Part shown: positions 8,604 to 17,649 of the stretch, one piece after another
How positions within the stretch are numbered: the first letter of the stretch is position 1
How the letters are laid out: each line of letters begins with the position of its first letter
Assembly (NCBI GenBank): GCA_023145435.1
Contig: JAGLDS010000011.1
Coordinates: 1-59,380, forward strand
Length of the DNA stretch: 59,380 nt
Source: Clostridiales bacterium
Lineage (GTDB): Bacteria; Bacillota; Clostridia; DUPQ01
Direction: 5' to 3'
Notes under the pieces: model-generated
Databases searched by the model: none
Told to the model about the DNA's origin: nothing
Seen by the model: only the letters and a program-made list of their open reading frames with translations
Translations under genes and position numbers: made by a program

Positions 8604-11600
8604 CTATTGTAATTCAAACTCATTCATTATTTCAAGTACTTTTTTTGCTAACTTCATTAGCTCCTTACCTTTTTCCTTAGTATATATTGTAATTACTAGT
8701 TTATGTTTTGCATTAAAGACAACTTTTTCTTCTAACACATCTGCTAATTCTGTAATAAGTTGTAAGTTTGGAAGAGCTCCTTTTTCATAATAGAATTCTA
8801 ATCCAATTTTTTTCTCTGTAACATTACTAAACAAGTGGTTTTGTGCATAATGTTTAATTAATGCAATATCTAATAGATTTTCACAAGCAAGTGGCAAATC
8901 ACCAAATCTATCAATTAACTCATCAATTAATTCACTTTTTTGTTTTTCGCTAGAAATAATTGCCATTCTCTTGTATATATCCATTCGCTGAATATCATTT
9001 GTTATATATGTATCACTAATATATGCATCTACTAAAATATCAACACTAGCTTCTTCTTTTTGTAAAACATCCAAGGTTTTTCCACTTAATTCATCCACAG
9101 CTTTATTTAATAATCTAATATACATATCATATCCGACTTTTTCAAAATGGCCATGTTGTTTAGCTCCTAAAAGATTACCAGCTCCTCTAATTTCCAAATC
9201 TCTCATAGCAATTTTAAAGCCACTACCAAATTCAGTAAATTCTTTAATTGCCTCTAATCGTTTAGTGGCTACTTCTGAAATTACTTTTCCTTTTTGATAA
9301 GTGATATATGCATAAGCTACTTTATCAGAGCGTCCCACACGTCCTCTAATCTGATATAACTGAGATAAACCCATACGATTAGCATCTTCTACAATAATTG
9401 TATTAACATTTGGCATATCTAATCCTGATTCAATAATAGTGGTACATAATAACACATCAAACTTCTTATTAATAAAATCAAGCATTACTTGTTCAAGCTT
9501 TTTCTCTTCTAATTGTCCATGAGCAATTCCAATGGAAATATCATCACCTAGTATTCTTTTAAGCTTTGCATATTTTAAATCCATATCTTTTACCCTATTA
9601 TATAAGTAAAAGACTTGTCCATCTCTAGCTACTTCTCTATCAATGGCATCTCTCATCACATCATAGTCATATTCCATAACATATGTTTGTACAGGAAAAC
9701 GATGTCCTGGTGGATCTTCGATTACCGAAATATCTCTAATCCCACTTAATGACATATGTAATGTTCTAGGAATTGGGGTAGCTGTTAACGTTAACACATC
9801 AACAACAGCTTTGTAATTTTTAATGATTTCTTTATGCTCAACTCCAAAACGCTGCTCTTCATCAATAACTAGTAAACCTAAGTCCTTAAACTTCACATCT
9901 TTTTGAATTAAACGATGAGTACCAACTACAATATCAATGGACCCTGCTTTTAATAATTCAATTGTTTTTCCTTGTTGTTTTTTTGTTCTAAATCTGCAAA
10001 GCAAATCAACTTTAACAGGAAAATCTTTTAATCGTTCAATAAAATTCCTATAATGTTGATAAGCCAAAATAGTGGTTGGTACCAGAAAAGCTACCTGTTT
10101 ACCATCCATAATAGCCTTAAATGCAGCTCTAAGTGCAACTTCAGTTTTTCCATAACCCACATCACCACATAGTAATCTATCCATTACAATGTTTGATTGC
10201 ATATCATTTTTTATTTCTTCTATACATCGCAATTGATCATTTGTTTCTTCATAGGGAAATTGTTCTTCAAAAGACATCTGCCACATATTATCTTCTGAAA
10301 ATTCGTACCCCTTTAATTCAGCCCGTTTAGCATATAGAATAATCAGTTCTTTTGCTATATCTTTAACATTAGCTTTTACTTTCTTTTTAGCGTTTTCCCA
10401 TTCGACGCCACCTAACTTTGATAACCGTGGTTTTCTTCCATCAGAACCAATAAATTTTTGAATCAATTCCATCTTTGAAACAGGAATATATACAGAGTCT
10501 TCATTACGATAAAGAATATGTAGGTAATCTTTAGTAATTCCTCCTACTTCAATTTTCTTTAAACCTCTGTATTGTCCAATCCCATGAACATCATGAACCA
10601 CAAAATCCATTACTTTCAATGTGGCAAATAAATCAAGATCTCTCCCTTTTTTTCGCTTACTAGTATCTTTAGCTGATTTTCTAAATATTTTACCACTACC
10701 AATTACACATAGTTTAGCATCTAAAAATTCAAACCCTTCAAAGATTCCTTTATCAACAATAGTAATATCTTCTAGATTTTCTTTGTTTTCCAATGTTTTG
10801 ACATGCTCTGGATACAACTGGTGTTCGCCAAGATATTCCATAAGTAATTGGCCACTTTTTTTAGTTGGTGTAAATAGAACAATCTTTCGATTATGTAATC
10901 GCCACTTAGTGATATCTTCTAATAATAGTGATAATTGGCCTTTATATGCCATATTCTCTCTTGTTAAAAAATTAAATTCTATATCAGGAGTATACTGCTT
11001 GTCGTATCCTAAGACATCAGGCATAAGTATGGCTAAATCTTTGTCTATTATTGCTTCATGAAAATCAATTAACATATCCATAGCTTCTGGTAATATTTTT
11101 TTTAATGATAGAAGCTTTTCACAAGTTAATCCATATTCCATAAGCACATTTTCCATTTTGATTAAAGCTTTTTGATCATTATCTAAAATAATTACAGCGT
11201 CTTTGTCAATATAGTCAAATGGTGTTTCTCTATTTGGTAATAATGAAAAGTATTTATCGATTGGTAAATGGTATGTACCTGTAGATAATTTTTCTCGTTC
11301 TTCTATTAAAGCTTCAGATAATTCATCTCCTTTTAAAAAAGTATCAACTATATAGTTAATGTCTCTTTTTGTTACAACCTGTTCATGACAAGGTAAAATA
11401 GTAATATTATCAATTGAATCTATTGAACGTTGGCTATTAATATCAAAGTGTCTAATTAAATCAATTTCATCATCAAAAAACTCAATTCTAATTGGATTAC
11501 TTTCCCCTGGAGAAAACACATCAATAATATCTCCTCTCACAGAAAATTGGCCAGATGCTTCTACTAAATCACACATCTCATAACCAATTTGTAACATTTT

Positions 11601-12062
11601 TTCAATTACCTGACTCATTTTAATTTGTTGCTGGCTTTTTATTTTAATAACTGATTGTGCAAATTTTGATTTAGGTGTAACTTTCATACATAAGGCATCA
11701 ATTGACGATATTGCAATCTTATAGTCATTGCTTTGTAATCTAAAAAGTGCTTTTACTCTAGATAATTCATCTTGATGACTTTTAGCTTCAATATCATGAA
11801 GAACTAACTCTCTAGCTGGAATATATATAACAGAGTCGTCTAGAAAAACTTGTAATTGCTCATAAATTTTCTTTGCATTAACTCTAGAAGAAGTCACAAT
11901 CACCATTTGCTTATTTGTTTTTTGATGCAAACTGTAGATAAAAAAAGGTTTAGAACAATCAACTAATCCTTTAATCCCTATGGGATATTGTTTTTTATTT
12001 ATACAAGTTAATACTCCATCAAATTGCGGAATACTTGAAATTTGTTTACTTAACACATTCAT
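8604..12062 (-). CDS. mfd: Transcription-repair coupling factor Mfd
   Basis: This 1152-residue protein carries the full Mfd architecture. The UvrB-like N-terminal module comes first, followed by the RNA-polymerase-interacting domain (VHDVHGIGQYRGLKKIEVGG, about residues 490-540). The superfamily 2 translocase has Walker A GDVGYGKTEVALRAAF and the DEEQRFG box, and the TRG/C-terminal region closes the protein. Mfd removes stalled RNA polymerase from lesions and recruits UvrA. Its ATG overlaps the pth stop by 4 bp (ATGA), so the two are translationally coupled. This pth-mfd order is the standard Bacillota arrangement. Confidence 0.98.
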   Translation of the reverse strand: MNVLSKQISSIPQFDGVLTCINKKQYPIGIKGLVDCSKPFFIYSLHQKTNKQMVIVTSSRVNAKKIYEQLQVFLDDSVIYIPARELVLHDIEAKSHQDELSRVKALFRLQSNDYKIAISSIDALCMKVTPKSKFAQSVIKIKSQQQIKMSQVIEKMLQIGYEMCDLVEASGQFSVRGDIIDVFSPGESNPIRIEFFDDEIDLIRHFDINSQRSIDSIDNITILPCHEQVVTKRDINYIVDTFLKGDELSEALIEEREKLSTGTYHLPIDKYFSLLPNRETPFDYIDKDAVIILDNDQKALIKMENVLMEYGLTCEKLLSLKKILPEAMDMLIDFHEAIIDKDLAILMPDVLGYDKQYTPDIEFNFLTRENMAYKGQLSLLLEDITKWRLHNRKIVLFTPTKKSGQLLMEYLGEHQLYPEHVKTLENKENLEDITIVDKGIFEGFEFLDAKLCVIGSGKIFRKSAKDTSKRKKGRDLDLFATLKVMDFVVHDVHGIGQYRGLKKIEVGGITKDYLHILYRNEDSVYIPVSKMELIQKFIGSDGRKPRLSKLGGVEWENAKKKVKANVKDIAKELIILYAKRAELKGYEFSEDNMWQMSFEEQFPYEETNDQLRCIEEIKNDMQSNIVMDRLLCGDVGYGKTEVALRAAFKAIMDGKQVAFLVPTTILAYQHYRNFIERLKDFPVKVDLLCRFRTKKQQGKTIELLKAGSIDIVVGTHRLIQKDVKFKDLGLLVIDEEQRFGVEHKEIIKNYKAVVDVLTLTATPIPRTLHMSLSGIRDISVIEDPPGHRFPVQTYVMEYDYDVMRDAIDREVARDGQVFYLYNRVKDMDLKYAKLKRILGDDISIGIAHGQLEEKKLEQVMLDFINKKFDVLLCTTIIESGLDMPNVNTIIVEDANRMGLSQLYQIRGRVGRSDKVAYAYITYQKGKVISEVATKRLEAIKEFTEFGSGFKIAMRDLEIRGAGNLLGAKQHGHFEKVGYDMYIRLLNKAVDELSGKTLDVLQKEEASVDILVDAYISDTYITNDIQRMDIYKRMAIISSEKQKSELIDELIDRFGDLPLACENLLDIALIKHYAQNHLFSNVTEKKIGLEFYYEKGALPNLQLITELADVLEEKVVFNAKHKLVITIYTKEKGKELMKLAKKVLEIMNEFELQ

Positions 12063-12622
12063 AGATGATACCTATTCATGGCAAAGTTAATGCCTTGTTC
12101 CATAATAGCTTCAATTGCATTAGCACCATTTTGTATAGCCTCAAATGCTATGGCTTTTTCTTCTTTAGAAAATTTAGATAATACATGGCCTTTAGCATCA
12201 CCATATACTTTTTCTCCAATTCCAATTCTAACTCTAATAAAATCTTCTGATTGAAGTTGATAGATAATTGATTTCATACCGTTATGTGAACCGCTTCCAC
12301 CTTTTTTTCTAATTCGAATTTTCCCAAGGTCTATATCCATGTCATCATATATAACAATTAAATGATCTAATGGAATGTCAAAATAGTTTAACAGTTCATT
12401 AATTGATTGTCCTGATAAATTCATATAAGTTTGAGGCTTAGCTAAAATCACCGAATTATTACTAATGGTACCCTCCCCGATTAGCGCTTTACCTTTCAGT
12501 TTCTTAATCTTGATATGATGTTTTTCTGACAGATATTCAATTACCATAAACCCCATGTTGTGTCTGGTTCTTTTATACCTGAAGCCTGGGTTCCCAAGGC
12601 CAACTATAATATACTTTTCCAT
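12059..12622 (-). CDS. pth: Peptidyl-tRNA hydrolase
   Basis: This 187-residue protein recycles peptidyl-tRNA released prematurely from ribosomes. Family motifs are intact: GLGNPGFRYKRTRHNMGF at the N-terminus with the catalytic His, then NLSGQS, then DDMDIDLGKIRIRKKGGSGS followed by HNGMKS. The ATG at 12622 has AAGGTGAG upstream. The gene ends in TGA overlapping mfd, which also shows that TGA is read as stop in this organism. Confidence 0.97.
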   Translation of the reverse strand: MEKYIIVGLGNPGFRYKRTRHNMGFMVIEYLSEKHHIKIKKLKGKALIGEGTISNNSVILAKPQTYMNLSGQSINELLNYFDIPLDHLIVIYDDMDIDLGKIRIRKKGGSGSHNGMKSIIYQLQSEDFIRVRIGIGEKVYGDAKGHVLSKFSKEEKAIAFEAIQNGANAIEAIMEQGINFAMNRYHL

Positions 12623-12646
12623 TTCTCACCTTTTGGACATTAATAA

Positions 12647-12670
12647 GGGCTACATGTTGCCATGTAGCCC
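12647..12670 (-). terminator. Hairpin between the PRPP-synthetase paralogue and pth
   Basis: Perfect 10-bp stem GGGCTACATG / CATGTAGCCC with a four-base loop, but only TTATTAATG follows on the minus strand. It could be a partial terminator or an mRNA-processing hairpin that separates pth-mfd expression from the upstream genes. Confidence 0.55.
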
Positions 12671-12691
12671 ATTAAGTATACCATCTTTTGC

Positions 12692-13801
12692 TTATTTATT
12701 TAATACTTTTTTAAGCTCTTTTAAACGATTACCAACATCAAACATTTCACTTAAGGAAATATCAAAATTTAATCGGTCAATAACTTCTGAAATCATATAC
12801 GACATATCAACTTCAATAAACCAAGGTTTATTTCTTATTTCATCATCAACATAAGAAAGATTGGAACAATAAATACGTTTAATAATTCCATTTTCATAGG
12901 CTTCATCAAATTTTTCAGTACCCTCAGTAAAGAATGCAAAAGAAACAGTACAATAAACATTGTTAGCTAATCTTTTTTTAGCTTGTATTGCAATGTCTAA
13001 CACTGACTCTCCAGAAGACAACATATCATCTACAATGACCACATCTTTTCCTTCCAACGAGCCTCCTAAATATGAATGTTCAACAATAGGATTTTTACCA
13101 TTAACTACTTTTGAATAGTCTCTTCTCTTATAAAATAATCCAACATCAACACCAATAGCTTCTGCATAATAAATTGCTCTATCCATGGCTCCTGTATCTG
13201 GTGAAACGATTATTATATTACCATTATCTTCAAGGGGAGTATCTCCTAACAAAATTGCTCTAAGCATATCAAATGTTGGGTACATATTTTCAAAACCGTG
13301 TAACGGTATAGCGTTTTCTACTCGTGGGTCATGGGCATCAACTGTTATAATATTATGAACACCTAATCTTACTAACTCTTGTAAAGCAACAGCACAATCA
13401 AGTGATTCTCTTCCTTTTCTCTTGTGTTGTCGTCCTGAATATAGAAGTGGCATAATAACATTGATTCGTCTAGCATTACCACCAATAGCTGAAATAGTTC
13501 TTTTTATACTTTGGAAATGCTCATCAGGACCCATCCTATTTTCATAACCAAACATATCATAGGTGCATCCATAGTTACCAACATCAGCTATAATATAAAT
13601 ATCTTTTCCTCTAACTGTTTCCTTTAGTACAACTTTTCCTTCTCCATTTGAAAATCTGACTTCTTCAACATTAACGAGGTATGTTTTATTCTCTCCTCTT
13701 CTCATAGCCACTAAATCATTATCAACCAATTTCCCAAATTCTTTGCTACCGTTTAGCAGAATAATACCCAAATCTCCCACTGCTACGCGTTTACTAAACA
13801 T
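12692..13801 (-). CDS. Ribose-phosphate pyrophosphokinase paralogue
   Basis: This 369-residue protein is a phosphoribosyltransferase-fold relative of PRPP synthetase, about 50 residues longer than the neighbouring canonical Prs. The PRPP-binding loop is VVIVDDMLSSGES instead of the usual VDDLIDTAGT. A PLLYSGRQHKRKGRESLD segment corresponds to the ATP/flexible-loop region, and HGFEN replaces the canonical metal-site stretch. Similar divergent paralogues occur beside prs in clostridial genomes. It may make PRPP or act as a regulatory subunit; the sequence alone does not decide. The ATG is preceded by GGGGGAG. A TATAAT lies at 13832-13837, so it may have its own promoter. Confidence 0.8.
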   Translation of the reverse strand: MFSKRVAVGDLGIILLNGSKEFGKLVDNDLVAMRRGENKTYLVNVEEVRFSNGEGKVVLKETVRGKDIYIIADVGNYGCTYDMFGYENRMGPDEHFQSIKRTISAIGGNARRINVIMPLLYSGRQHKRKGRESLDCAVALQELVRLGVHNIITVDAHDPRVENAIPLHGFENMYPTFDMLRAILLGDTPLEDNGNIIIVSPDTGAMDRAIYYAEAIGVDVGLFYKRRDYSKVVNGKNPIVEHSYLGGSLEGKDVVIVDDMLSSGESVLDIAIQAKKRLANNVYCTVSFAFFTEGTEKFDEAYENGIIKRIYCSNLSYVDDEIRNKPWFIEVDMSYMISEVIDRLNFDISLSEMFDVGNRLKELKKVLNK

Positions 13802-13831
13802 CTTGATTCTCCCCCCATACGTTATACTTGT

Positions 13832-13837
13832 ATTATA
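13832..13837 (-). promoter_or_regulatory. Candidate -10 element for the PRPP-synthetase paralogue
   Basis: The minus strand reads GGTATAATAC about 30 bases upstream of the start codon. The region 17 bases further up is CCAAAA, not a good -35. A CCAAAA...TTTTGG repeat with a T9 run overlaps it and could serve as the end of the prs transcript. Confidence 0.35.
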
Positions 13838-13867
13838 CCAAAAAAAAACTGATCTTTTGGGATAAGT

Positions 13868-14830
13868 TTAACTTTTTTTATCAAATAGTGAACTGACAGA
13901 TGTGTCATTGTAGATGTTTTCAATTGCTTTTTTAAAAATTCCATCTACAGATAAGATTTCAATTTTATCAATCTTTTTCTCTTCTGCCATTTCAATGGTA
14001 TCAAGGCAGTATATCTTTTTGATTGCCGATTCATTTATATTAGCAATCGCTTGACCTGATAGCACACTATGTGTGCAACAAGCAATAACTTCTTTAGCTC
14101 CTAAGCTTATAAGTTGGTTTGCAGCATTTGCCAAAGTACCTGCTGTATCAATTAAGTCATCAACTAAAATAGCTTTTTTATCCTTTATATCCCCAACAAT
14201 ATTTAAAATCTCACTTTTATTTCGTTTTGGCCTTCTTTTATCAATAATCGCCAATGGGGAATTAATGCGCTTTGCAAAATTTCTAGCTCGACCTACTGAT
14301 CCAATATCAGGTGATACAACAACATATTCATCACTGTTAATTATATTCTTTGAAAAATACTCTGCTAAAATTGGTACACCTTGTAAATGGTCAACAGGTA
14401 TGTCAAAGAATCCTTCAAGTTGTGGTACATGTAAGTCCATAGTTAAAATTCGATTAGCACCTGCTTTTGTTAATATATTAGCTACTAGTTTAGCTGAAAT
14501 AGGATCTCTAGCTTTTGATTTCCTATCTTGTCTTGCATATCCAAAATACGGAATAACAGCAGTTATCCTTCCAGCTGATGCTCTTTTTAATGCATCAATC
14601 ATTATTAATAATTCCATTAAATGATCGTTTACTGGTGGCGAAGTTGATTGGACAATATAAACATCTGCACCTCTTACGGAAGTATTAATATCAACCATGC
14701 ACTCACCATCTGAAAATGTCCCTACTACTGATTGTGATAATTCTATACCCAATTTGTTGGCAATAGACTTTGCTAACTGAATATTTGCGTTTCCTGAAAA
14801 TATTTTTAATTCTTTTCTTCTACCGTTCAT
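13868..14830 (-). CDS. prs: Ribose-phosphate pyrophosphokinase (PRPP synthetase)
   Basis: This protein of about 320 residues makes PRPP from ribose 5-phosphate and ATP, feeding purine, pyrimidine, histidine and NAD synthesis. It begins ELKIFSGNANIQLAKSIANK. It carries the flexible-loop/ATP motif YFGYARQDRKSKARDPISAK and the PRPP-binding loop AILVDDLIDTAGTLANAA. I chose the ATG at 14830 (AGGAG six bases upstream) over the in-frame TTG three bases earlier. Its position after the glmU-like gene matches the conserved spoVG-glmU-prs order of Bacillota. Confidence 0.97.
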   Translation of the reverse strand: MNGRRKELKIFSGNANIQLAKSIANKLGIELSQSVVGTFSDGECMVDINTSVRGADVYIVQSTSPPVNDHLMELLIMIDALKRASAGRITAVIPYFGYARQDRKSKARDPISAKLVANILTKAGANRILTMDLHVPQLEGFFDIPVDHLQGVPILAEYFSKNIINSDEYVVVSPDIGSVGRARNFAKRINSPLAIIDKRRPKRNKSEILNIVGDIKDKKAILVDDLIDTAGTLANAANQLISLGAKEVIACCTHSVLSGQAIANINESAIKKIYCLDTIEMAEEKKIDKIEILSVDGIFKKAIENIYNDTSVSSLFDKKS

Positions 14831-14877
14831 CAATCACTCCTAGCGCCATTAAAGACTTTCATAGTATACAAGTAATA

Positions 14878-15795
14878 CTATTCCTTTTCAATCCTTTTAT
14901 ATTCCTTTTTTTTTACCCATTCCTTTTTATTAATCTGACGTTCCCTTGCAATGGCTAAATCATAACTTTTTACGTCTTCTGTAATAGTAGATCCTGCTGC
15001 AATATATGAATCATGTTCAATCGTTACTGGTGAAACCATGGTTACATTACACCCAATAAAGGAGTTGTCTCCAATTATGGTTTTATATTTATTTTTACCA
15101 TCATAATTAGCAGTAATAACCCCACAGGCTATATTACAAGTTTCTCCTATTTCACTATCTCCTATATATGCTAAGTGTGATATTTTTGTTTTATCACCAA
15201 TTATTGATTTTTTAATTTCCACAAAATCACCAATTTTTACTTGATTCCCAATTACACTTTCAGGTCTAATATATGCATATGGTCCCACATTACAATTACT
15301 ACCAATTAACGAATCAACAACAACCGATTTTATAATGGTAGTTGACTCTTTTACTAAACTATTTGTTATTTTACTTTCAGGACCTATAATACAATTTTCT
15401 CCAATATTACAAACCCCTTCTAAATAGCTGTTTGGATATATTGTACATCCTTTGCCAATAGCAACTTTTTCATCAATATATGAATCTCTCAAATTTAAAA
15501 ACATAACTCCATTTTTAAGATGGTAGCGATTTATTTGTGTCTGTATTTCACCCATAGCATTATAGAAATCACATTCATCTATAATTTTTCTATAATCATA
15601 ATTAGGATTGTCAATAAGCCGTTTGATATCATGATCTAATAGATAAAAGGTATCTTCATTAATAAAAATCTCATCATCATTATCTAATACAAAACCTAAA
15701 TTATTTAATTTTTTTATTAAATAGTACTTTGGGTTTTCACCAGCAATCAATCGATTTCTATATTTACTAAAATATTCTGTTTCGCGAATAATCAT
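14878..15795 (-). CDS. GlmU-like acetyltransferase lacking the uridyltransferase domain
   Basis: This 305-residue protein is about 150 residues shorter than bifunctional GlmU. From about residue 90 it is a left-handed beta-helix that follows GlmU closely, starting from RYHLKNGVMFLNLRDSYIDE. The acetyltransferase residues are all present: Arg in YAYIRPES, Lys in VEIKKS, His and Tyr in ISHLAYIGDSE, Asn in ITANYDG and Lys in NKYKT. The first 85 or so residues do not show the LAAGxGTRM nucleotidyltransferase motif. It should acetylate glucosamine 1-phosphate on the path to UDP-GlcNAc, with the uridylyl step supplied elsewhere; the second part is inference. The SD GGAGGAA fixes the ATG at 15795. 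It sits exactly where glmU normally sits, upstream of prs. Confidence 0.85.
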   Translation of the reverse strand: MIIRETEYFSKYRNRLIAGENPKYYLIKKLNNLGFVLDNDDEIFINEDTFYLLDHDIKRLIDNPNYDYRKIIDECDFYNAMGEIQTQINRYHLKNGVMFLNLRDSYIDEKVAIGKGCTIYPNSYLEGVCNIGENCIIGPESKITNSLVKESTTIIKSVVVDSLIGSNCNVGPYAYIRPESVIGNQVKIGDFVEIKKSIIGDKTKISHLAYIGDSEIGETCNIACGVITANYDGKNKYKTIIGDNSFIGCNVTMVSPVTIEHDSYIAAGSTITEDVKSYDLAIARERQINKKEWVKKKEYKRIEKE

Positions 15796-15809
15796 TTTAT
15801 TCCTCCATT

Positions 15810-16505
15810 CTATGTTTTTGTATAGATTAAATAGTTACTTTCAAATGTATATAAAGGGAAAAACGAACCAAAGACTACCTTTTCATCAATCCCTTTCTCT
15901 TTTAAATATTCTCTAGCAAAGGTCTCATGCTTAATATCACTGCTATCGAAAAAAACTGACGATGACTTAAATAGCTCATCTCTTAACGCTGTAATCTCTT
16001 GTGCTTTTAAGTTAAGAACATACAGTTCTAAATCATAAGGATTATTAATAATTGATTTTATTGATAAAATATCAGGTAGTTGTTGGTTTATTAAGTAATC
16101 AAGCCTAACATCACCCATTCGATAGGAAATAAACAATTTTTTATTTGCCTCTTTTACCATATGACAAAATTCATCAAACTTGCTACTTTTTAAATCATAT
16201 TTATGAATAGATGGATAAATTCTAATTCCTTCATAAGCAAAACTCTCGTTAGCCATTTTAATATCTCTATATAAATTAGGTAAAGCCACATTCATACTAA
16301 TAACCATTTTGTATTGACTATCTTTAATGCTATTAAATAAAATTTTATCCCCTTCAAAAGGATCATGGTAAAAAACGCTTGATAAATTAGACACATAACC
16401 TGATTCTATTTGATGTTTCTCATGAACTTTTTTTAAATCATCTACGGTGTTTTTACGAAGGTATCTAAATGGCCATTGTCCTATCATGCAATTATAGTCA
16501 ATCAT
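15810..16505 (-). CDS. Amidohydrolase-fold protein without metal ligands
   Basis: This 231-residue protein resembles amidohydrolase-2 (TIM-barrel) proteins in its overall layout: N-terminal MIDYNCMIGQWPFRYLRKNT, a central EGIRIYPSIHKYDL strand, and a late strand KVVFGSFFPLYTFES. The usual HxH metal site reads YNCMI and the late catalytic Asp of the FGTD motif is replaced in FGSF, so ordinary metallohydrolase chemistry is unlikely. It overlaps the upstream amidohydrolase by 4 bp (ATGA), which suggests the two products work together. Its function is not known to me. Confidence 0.6.
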   Translation of the reverse strand: MIDYNCMIGQWPFRYLRKNTVDDLKKVHEKHQIESGYVSNLSSVFYHDPFEGDKILFNSIKDSQYKMVISMNVALPNLYRDIKMANESFAYEGIRIYPSIHKYDLKSSKFDEFCHMVKEANKKLFISYRMGDVRLDYLINQQLPDILSIKSIINNPYDLELYVLNLKAQEITALRDELFKSSSVFFDSSDIKHETFAREYLKEKGIDEKVVFGSFFPLYTFESNYLIYTKT

Positions 16506-17236
16506 ACTCTCTCTCCTAGAATTCTCTGTGTATTTTTATAATATATCAATTCCTTTTGTTCATTGGTTAAATCAGCGCCTTCTACTTGACCAATACATTG
16601 TAAACAACCAGTTGGTAAATCAGTTCCAAAAAGGACTCTTTTAGCTCCAAGATGTTCCACAGCATATGATAGATCATCACCTCTAAAAATTGTCCCACTA
16701 AAATCACTATAAACATTAGGTAAGTCTTCAATACATCTAATACCATCATAACTGTTTCCTCCAAAATGAGCCATTATAATGACTAGTTCCGGATAACGTA
16801 AGGCTAGATTTCTTATATGGATAGCTGTAGTTTCATATGGTAACTGTCCATTTGATTTTTTAAAGGCGTGGGCAAGTATTGGTAATTTTTCTTTAATACA
16901 AAATTCTGCGATTTTATTTACTCTTTGATCATCTACCAAACAGGAAACCCACAATTTAAGTGCAGAAAATCCTTCATCCAAGCCTTTTTTTATTACGTCA
17001 ATTGAATTGTCATGGACAGGATCAGTATAAATAAAACCACCAATTCTAGAATCTCTCATCATAAAATCATGGGTTTTTTTATTATATCTTTTTACATCTT
17101 CTTTTGTAGGATAATAATCTTGCAAAGTAGATATAAAAACTTTATCAATTGAAAAAGCATCTAACACTTTAATAATAGTTTCACTATCTTTTTTATCATT
17201 TTTATCCCATAAATGGGCATGCATATCAATAATCAT
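16502..17236 (-). CDS. Amidohydrolase family protein (TIM-barrel metallohydrolase)
   Basis: This 244-residue protein has the metal site of the amidohydrolase superfamily. It has MHAH at residues 4-7, a Lys in FSALKLWVSC, a His in ILAHAFK, a second His in IIMAHFGG and a late Asp in VLFGTDLPTG. It is a likely cytoplasmic hydrolase, decarboxylase or lactonase; the substrate cannot be read from sequence. It is the first gene after spoVG and is coupled to the metal-ligand-free relative that follows. The SD AAGGATAAAAT precedes the ATG. This pair is an insertion into the otherwise conserved spoVG-glmU neighbourhood. Confidence 0.75.
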   Translation of the reverse strand: MIIDMHAHLWDKNDKKDSETIIKVLDAFSIDKVFISTLQDYYPTKEDVKRYNKKTHDFMMRDSRIGGFIYTDPVHDNSIDVIKKGLDEGFSALKLWVSCLVDDQRVNKIAEFCIKEKLPILAHAFKKSNGQLPYETTAIHIRNLALRYPELVIIMAHFGGNSYDGIRCIEDLPNVYSDFSGTIFRGDDLSYAVEHLGAKRVLFGTDLPTGCLQCIGQVEGADLTNEQKELIYYKNTQRILGERV

Positions 17237-17255
17237 ATTTTATCCTTAATTACGC

Positions 17256-17283
17256 AAAAATGTCGCAAGTTAATCTCACGACA
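17256..17283 (-). terminator. Rho-independent terminator after spoVG
   Basis: The minus strand reads TGTCGTGAG ATTAA CTTGCGACA followed by TTTTT. The nine pairs include two G-T pairs. It abuts the -10 element at 17284-17289, so a promoter fires into its 5' arm. Confidence 0.75.
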
Positions 17284-17292
17284 ATTATATCA
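17284..17292 (-). promoter_or_regulatory. Extended -10 promoter for the amidohydrolase/glmU-like/prs genes
   Basis: The minus strand reads TGATATAAT, a perfect extended -10. The -35 position (GTAAAT) is poor, as is common with extended -10 promoters. Transcription would begin near 17277, within the spoVG terminator, giving a roughly 40-base leader to the ATG at 17236. Confidence 0.55.
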
Positions 17293-17337
17293 TATTCCCC
17301 AATTATATTTACTATTTGTTTCATCAAGTGTTAAGCC

Positions 17338-17619
17338 TTATGTTGCTTCATCCCTTGGTTCTTCTTCCTCTAGCTCATTGTAATTCTCTAATATAAGTTT
17401 TTCAAGGAATTTTCTGGTTTCTGAATTAATTGGATGTGCAATGTCTTTAAATTGTCCGTCTGGAGTTTTTCTACTAGGCATTGCGATAAACAGTCCATTT
17501 TGGCTTTCAATCACTTTAATGTCATGGACTGCAAAGCAGTCATCAATTGTAAGTGAGACAACAGCCTTCATTTTTCCACCTGTTGTAATCTTTCGGATTC
17601 GCACGTCCGTAATGTTCAT
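17338..17619 (-). CDS. spoVG: Regulatory RNA/DNA-binding protein SpoVG
   Basis: This 93-residue protein shows the SpoVG core: [11 protein letters not shown], then [20 protein letters not shown], then [20 protein letters not shown] and AHPINSETR. SpoVG binds nucleic acids and modulates asymmetric division, capsule and stress genes in Bacillota. I place the start at 17619, where AGGAAGGGG lies seven bases upstream. A longer frame exists, but its first 19 residues have no family support. It is upstream of the glmU-like/prs/pth/mfd genes, as in Bacillus, and has its own leader and terminator. Confidence 0.95.
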   Translation of the reverse strand: MNITDVRIRKITTGGKMKAVVSLTIDDCFAVHDIKVIESQNGLFIAMPSRKTPDGQFKDIAHPINSETRKFLEKLILENYNELEEEEPRDEAT

Positions 17620-17649
17620 GATTTTCCCCTTCCTAAGATATATCATATA

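Noticed and set aside
10621-11061. 146-codon open frame on the + strand
   Set aside because: It lies entirely antisense to mfd, whose reading frame and motifs are certain; no SD and no recognisable domain.
14073-14624. 183-codon open frame on the + strand
   Set aside because: Antisense to prs; its length reflects the codon bias of the real gene.
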